From the NCBI RefSeq assembly GCF_900112255.1, contig NZ_FOLE01000001.1:372001-436000 (forward strand): a stretch of DNA of 64,000 bases, given 5' to 3'. The translations under genes were made by a program, and so were the position numbers. The notes beneath the pieces were generated by a model, which had not been told where the DNA came from, searched no databases, and saw nothing but the letters and a program-made list of their open reading frames with translations. This document shows, in pieces, positions 60,757-64,000 of the stretch; positions within the stretch are counted from its first letter, which is position 1; each line of letters begins with the position of its first letter. This DNA is from Flexibacter flexilis DSM 6793. GTDB taxonomy: Bacteria > Bacteroidota > Bacteroidia > Cytophagales > Flexibacteraceae.

Positions 60757-61887
60757 TTATTCTAATACTCTTTTCTTATTAAACAGCGCAACACCCAAGC
60801 CAAATTCTGCACCATCTGCTTTGGCAAAGTGCGTGCGCAAGTTGCAACTCAAATAAAAGTTGGGCGTAGCGTAATACTTCAGGCCCAGACGCTGATAGGC
60901 AAACGGATTCAAAGGCAATTTTTTATAGACATACACACAGAATTGGGTCATGAGCGAAACACGGCCAAAATACAGTTCGTGCCCAGCCAACAGGCTCACG
61001 CGCGTAATGTCCACGTTTTTGTACGTGGAATCGTAAAGCAAGCGTTTTTCTTCTTCAAGGGTTTTGTTATAAATAACGTCTGCGCCCACTTGCCAAGCCG
61101 AACGCCTGCTGTGCCGATACGAGGCGTAGGCTTCGAGCGTATAGAAAAAGAATTTTTTGCCCGTCACGGGATAGGTTTCTTTGCGGCCAAAATGAGTGGA
61201 CAACTGCCCTTCCCAACCATAATGCACAGGCATCAGGGTCAGAGAGTCTGGCGGCAAAAAATGCGTTGGTTTGGCTCTTTCGCCTTTGCGCAGCCCGACA
61301 CTGAGCGTCGGAATATTAACGCCGCTGTTTGGCATTTTGCTTGAACCGTTGGAATAGTGCGTAAACATAAAACCATATTGCAAAAACCAGTCTGCCGCAA
61401 GGCGATGCTTATACATGATGCCCAGTTGCACGGCTGCCGTATGAAAAGAGCCAATCGCTTGGTTGGTGTGATTGGTTTCTTTGTTAAAATGCGTAGAATG
61501 GAATCCCGTCCCAATGGCAAGTCGGTAGGTGAAATGGCGTTTTTTGTCTAGATGCCTATCTATAAAAGTAAGCACCGAATAGGCACGCCCCAACACTTTG
61601 GGTTGGCGCATGTCCACGTATAGTGCCGTAAAACCTACATCAGGAAAACGGTATATTTTGTGCCAAGATTTTTTGCCCGAAAGCGGCAGCATATAATCGG
61701 CCTGAATAGCAAACGGATGACTCACAGACAAATGTTTTACGGGCGGATTTTGGGCGAAAATCATGCCATAATGGCCATATACACGCCACGACGAAGCTAC
61801 GCCTTGCGCCTGTATATGAGATACAAAGCCAAGACATAAAAAACTGATAAGCAGACAAAAACGTACAAAAGATAAATGTTTCATCAA
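60757..61887 (-). CDS. Acyloxyacyl hydrolase (PagL-like lipid A deacylase)
   Basis: 376 residues with signal peptide (FCLLISFLCLGFVSHIQA) and a long beta-barrel strand pattern. The active-site region MFTHYSNGSSKMPNSGVNIPTLSVGLR matches the PagL HxSN...N pattern (His and Ser of the catalytic triad). PagL-type enzymes in the outer membrane remove a 3-O-acyl chain from lipid A. The protein is about twice the length of Pseudomonas PagL. The extra C-terminal 180 residues continue as barrel-like strands, as in other Bacteroidota members. Confidence 0.82.
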   Translation of the reverse strand: MMKHLSFVRFCLLISFLCLGFVSHIQAQGVASSWRVYGHYGMIFAQNPPVKHLSVSHPFAIQADYMLPLSGKKSWHKIYRFPDVGFTALYVDMRQPKVLGRAYSVLTFIDRHLDKKRHFTYRLAIGTGFHSTHFNKETNHTNQAIGSFHTAAVQLGIMYKHRLAADWFLQYGFMFTHYSNGSSKMPNSGVNIPTLSVGLRKGERAKPTHFLPPDSLTLMPVHYGWEGQLSTHFGRKETYPVTGKKFFFYTLEAYASYRHSRRSAWQVGADVIYNKTLEEEKRLLYDSTYKNVDITRVSLLAGHELYFGRVSLMTQFCVYVYKKLPLNPFAYQRLGLKYYATPNFYLSCNLRTHFAKADGAEFGLGVALFNKKRVLE

Positions 61888-61921
61888 TGCGCAATGAGTT
61901 TAGTAATCAAAACAAAACGCG

Positions 61922-61929
61922 CAAATATA
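61922..61929 (-). promoter_or_regulatory. -7 box of the PagL-like gene
   Basis: TATATTTG on minus, 35 bases before the start codon. Confidence 0.48.
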
Positions 61930-61952
61930 CGGCAGATAAGCAAAAAGAAATC

Positions 61953-62057
61953 TTATTGTTTGTCGTTTTTCTGAGCAAATATTTTGTAGAAAACCCAGCC
62001 CATGCCCAACAACAAATGGAGCATGACGATACAGAAAATAATTACTTCTATGGACAT
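61953..62057 (-). CDS. Possible single-helix membrane micropeptide (34 residues)
   Basis: The frame reads MSIEVIIFCIVMLHLLLGMG then WVFYKIFAQKNDKQ: one helix of about 22 hydrophobic residues followed by a basic, polar tail. The bias toward a clean helix plus charged end is stronger than expected by chance for 34 codons. There is no Shine-Dalgarno sequence, but many genes of this group lack one. It lies between the terminator of the Crp/Fnr gene and the promoter of the PagL-like gene, so it would be its own transcript. No known family was recognised. Confidence 0.35.
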   Translation of the reverse strand: MSIEVIIFCIVMLHLLLGMGWVFYKIFAQKNDKQ

Positions 62058-62084
62058 GACGAGTTAGTTTAAGATTGTGCGTAA

Positions 62085-62122
62085 AAACATAGCGGCAAAG
62101 CTATTGTAGCCTTGCCGCTAAA
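62085..62122 (-). terminator. Terminator of the SDR-Crp/Fnr unit
   Basis: Stem AGCGGCAA-AGCTA/TAGC-CTTGCCGCT (62091-62103 with 62107-62119), followed on minus by GTTTTTA. Confidence 0.75.
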
Positions 62123-62213
62123 GAAATGACATAAATCAGCGATTCTTTGAATCAAAAGGAAGTGCTATGGTGAAGGCACAAACTACGGAAAAGATATTCG
62201 CAAGAATTTGGTT

Positions 62214-62786
62214 TTATAGCCGAATATTTTTTCTAATTCTGCTTAACGACGACTGCGTAATACCCAAATATGAGGCCAAATATGAAAGAGGAATACGATT
62301 CGCAAGCTTAGGAAACTTCTCGAAAAACGAAAGATAACGTTCTTTCGCATCTTCCACCATCATCGGACTTATTTTATTCACTTTTTCGGCCAACGCTTTC
62401 GCTGTAATTTTCGCAATAATATTATCCCATTCAATAATAGTCATTGACAGTTCGGTCATGGCGTCTTTTGAAAATGAGATATATTTACAGTCTATAATCG
62501 CTTGAATATATTCGGTAGCAGGCGTATTTTGGTTATAGTTATTGATATCGGCAATAAAGTTATTTTCATCAAAAAAATATTTGGTTACTTCATCGCCTTT
62601 GTTGTTAAAATAACAAATTCTCATAATTCCGTCTGTCAGAAAAATGATTTCACGTGGGATTTTTCCTGCTTCAAGAACATAGTCGTCTTTCTTCGTTTCC
62701 TTGTATATCGCTTTGGCTTTGATTAAGTCAATTTGCTGATGATTCAAGTTGCTAAATTGTAACAAATAATTGATGAGTGCTTCCAT
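62214..62786 (-). CDS. Crp/Fnr family transcriptional regulator
   Basis: 190 residues. Nucleotide-binding-like beta-roll (about 18-120: VLEAGKIPREIIFLTDGIMRICYFNNKGDEVTKYFF) and C-terminal winged helix (about 140-190: RIPLSYLASYLGITQSSLSRIRKNI). No Fnr cysteine cluster. It is the second regulator of this type in the window and is only a distant paralog of the one at 1838. It is 4 bp downstream of the SDR gene, so the two are cotranscribed, and it probably controls its own operon through the dyad at 63657-63674. Confidence 0.9.
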   Translation of the reverse strand: MEALINYLLQFSNLNHQQIDLIKAKAIYKETKKDDYVLEAGKIPREIIFLTDGIMRICYFNNKGDEVTKYFFDENNFIADINNYNQNTPATEYIQAIIDCKYISFSKDAMTELSMTIIEWDNIIAKITAKALAEKVNKISPMMVEDAKERYLSFFEKFPKLANRIPLSYLASYLGITQSSLSRIRKNIRL

Positions 62787-62790
62787 ATTT

Positions 62791-63597
62791 TTACTTCATT
62801 TGACTTAATATCATTTTATCAAACATTTTATCTGATAAAATTCTTCTCATAAACAATATTGGTCTGACCATATCACCGCCAACATATCTTGCTTTAGGTT
62901 GCTTCGCCTCAATGCCTTTTTTGATAAGTTTTGCAATTACAATTGGTTCGACGGCGTTCATGGACGAATATGTTTTGGCTATGCTTTTTGCTAAGTTTTG
63001 GTAGGGCGTATTTCCAGAAACACGCATTAAATCAGCAGCTCCTATTTCAATCATTTCTGATTTTGTGGCACCAGGTTCAATTACGATTACATCAATACCA
63101 AATTGTTTTACTTCTACACGAAGGCAGTCGCTCAGGCCTTCAATAGCATGTTTACTTGCATGATACCAACTTCCCATTGGAAAATATACTTTACCACCAA
63201 CAGAGGATAGATTTACTATTTTCCCAAATTTATTTTCACGCATTTGGGGCAGTACTAATTGAATAAGACGAGCCGTACCAAACAAATTAATATCTATCAG
63301 GTTTCTAGCCTCCTGCATTGGCACATCTTCCAAAGCACCATAAGAACCTAAACCTGCACTGTTGACCAAAATATCAATACAACCCACCTCGCTGATGATT
63401 TGGCTGACGCAAGCCTTCAGACTTTCCTCATTGGTAACATCTAAACTCATCGGTTTAATACCATAAGGTATCAAATCTTGCATTTTTTCTAATCTGCGTG
63501 CTGCTCCATAAACATAGTAGCCATTTTGCGCCAAATAGATTGCCGTAGCCTTTCCTATGCCTGCCGAAGCTCCTGTTACTAACGCTGTCTTTTTCAT
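62791..63597 (-). CDS. SDR family NAD(P)-dependent oxidoreductase
   Basis: 268 residues from the ATG at 63597. The frame opens at 63645, but that ATG is upstream of the predicted start site. Classical SDR: TGASAGIG (8-15), NSAG (79-82), N104, S131-S132 and catalytic Y145/K149 (YHASK). GAARR after the second strand favours NADP. The C-terminus (VRPILFMRRILSDKMFDKMI) is hydrophobic. Substrate unknown. Its product may make or remove the signal sensed by the Crp/Fnr regulator translated from the same mRNA, but that is inference. Confidence 0.9.
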   Translation of the reverse strand: MKKTALVTGASAGIGKATAIYLAQNGYYVYGAARRLEKMQDLIPYGIKPMSLDVTNEESLKACVSQIISEVGCIDILVNSAGLGSYGALEDVPMQEARNLIDINLFGTARLIQLVLPQMRENKFGKIVNLSSVGGKVYFPMGSWYHASKHAIEGLSDCLRVEVKQFGIDVIVIEPGATKSEMIEIGAADLMRVSGNTPYQNLAKSIAKTYSSMNAVEPIVIAKLIKKGIEAKQPKARYVGGDMVRPILFMRRILSDKMFDKMILSQMK

Positions 63598-63628
63598 TTT
63601 TTTATAATTTAGAAGTGAAATAATAAGA

Positions 63629-63674
63629 CAAAGGTGACGCAACAAAAACTATAATCTTTTGCCATTTGGCAAAA
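63629..63674 (-). promoter_or_regulatory. Dyad operator plus -7-like box of the SDR-Crp/Fnr operon
   Basis: Dyad TTTTGCCA-TT-TGGCAAAA (63657-63674, centre 63665.5), also readable as TTTTGC-N6-GCAAAA. A CACCTTTG on minus (63636-63629) is one base off TAnnTTTG. The centre lies 29.5 bp before the box, close to the 30.5 bp seen at 2442 and 3075. Predicted start near 63622. Confidence 0.5.
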
Positions 63675-63729
63675 AGTGGCGCAAAGCACGTACAATCAAT
63701 TACATACTGAATACAGCGTACTATTTTCC

Positions 63730-63776
63730 ATCAAAAACAGGAACAGATATTCATAAAATAATAGCTGTCCCTGTTC
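63730..63776 (-). terminator. Terminator of the thioredoxin-reductase-like gene
   Basis: Stem AACAGG-ACAG/CTGT-CCTGTT (outer arms 63736-63741 and 63770-63775), followed on minus by TTTTGA. Confidence 0.7.
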
Positions 63777-63783
63777 ATTTTTT

Positions 63784-64000
63784 TCAAGAAAAACGCTCTT
63801 CCGTCAGTTCTTTATTGACAGCCATACCTGTTGCGGTACCCGTCGCTACGGCATTGGCAACTGTCCGCATACGAGTAGTATTGTCGCCACAGGCAAACAC
63901 ACTTTTTATACTTGTTTTCTGAAAAGCATCAACTTTGAGATAACCATCTTCGGTCAGTTCACAGCCCAACTGCATAGGAATTGGGCAATGTTGCTCAAAA
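63784..64000 (-). CDS. Thioredoxin-reductase-like FAD/NAD(P) oxidoreductase, 3' part only
   Basis: The frame is open through the right edge (it reads FEQHCPIPMQLGCELTEDGY inward), so the start lies outside. The visible 71-72 codons are the C-terminal FAD-binding segment: the SIKSVFACGDNTT box, where Asp binds the flavin ribityl, followed by a helix ANAVATGTATGMAVNKEL. This fits small thioredoxin-reductase-like proteins. The redox CxxC and NAD(P) domain are outside the window. Its terminator separates it from the SDR operon. Confidence 0.8.
   Translation of the reverse strand, partial: FEQHCPIPMQLGCELTEDGYLKVDAFQKTSIKSVFACGDNTTRMRTVANAVATGTATGMAVNKELTEERFS

Noticed and set aside
61887-62072. 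61-codon plus-strand frame between the PagL-like and Crp/Fnr genes
   Set aside because: Composition is random-looking, and the opposite strand holds a better micropeptide candidate and a promoter.
1-64000. CRISPR arrays
   Set aside because: No set of regularly spaced direct repeats with unique spacers was seen. The only tandem array is the 10-bp series near hsdM.

Overview
The window looks like chromosomal DNA of a Bacteroidota bacterium, most likely of the Cytophagales type. The evidence is three secreted proteins with a C-terminal T9SS sorting domain, many small outer-membrane beta-barrels, DUF4296, DUF6934 and DUF349 proteins, two orphan LytTR response regulators, and promoters that fit the Bacteroidota form (TTG or TTTG, about 17-20 bases, then TAnnTTTG) instead of sigma-70 boxes. 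Most of the window is ordinary core genome with short intergenic regions and strong hairpin terminators. The genus cannot be named from the sequence.

Layout. 1-4.5 kb: the 3' part of icd, a tautomerase, a Crp/Fnr regulator, a flavodoxin-fold quinone reductase, a muconolactone-isomerase-like protein and an aldo/keto reductase. The quinone reductase and the isomerase-like gene each follow an identical dyad placed at about -41.5. 4.6-8.7 kb: secreted and barrel proteins, a GNAT acetyltransferase and glutamate dehydrogenase. 8.8-12.0 kb: two T9SS cargo paralogs whose 3' halves are nearly identical. 12.6-19.2 kb: a plus-strand run with a DUF4296 lipoprotein, an SDR, two tandem rhomboid proteases, a Rieske-like lipoprotein, hisD, a crotonase and a LytTR regulator. 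19.3-28.2 kb: a third T9SS cargo, a rhodanese-thioredoxin lipoprotein, a barrel with pyrE, hemG, a DUF349 protein, a secreted protein and a second GNAT. 28.4-32.4 kb: a fused 2-oxoacid dehydrogenase E1 and hisC. 32.5-35.0 kb: an AT-rich patch with a CPBP protease, an XRE regulator, a lipoprotein with a cysteine-rich tail and a four-helix membrane protein. 35.0-44.1 kb: dnaE, regulators, pdxH, yqgE, a MoxR ATPase and lspA.

44.15 kb carries tRNA-Pro(GGG). After it come an AT-rich DUF6934 gene, a 53-residue ORF and a complete type I restriction-modification operon (hsdM-hsdS-RAYT-hsdR, minus strand). A REP-associated tyrosine transposase sits inside this operon and is translationally coupled to hsdR. 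Upstream of hsdM lies a phased array of five 10-bp repeats. 52.6-60.6 kb: a GH31 alpha-glucosidase, a three-gene operon of proteins related to phosphodiester glycosidase (one canonical, two divergent and membrane-anchored), a carboxypeptidase-regulatory-like protein and an M23 peptidase. 60.7-64.0 kb: a PagL-like lipid A deacylase, a second Crp/Fnr-SDR pair with its own -41 dyad, and the 3' end of a thioredoxin-reductase-like gene cut by the window edge.

No CRISPR array, rRNA, prophage or complete insertion sequence was seen. The observations most worth following up are the two Crp/Fnr promoter architectures, the transposase and palindromes inside the type I R-M operon, the decamer array, the glycosidase-related operon and the AT-rich cysteine-rich cassette.
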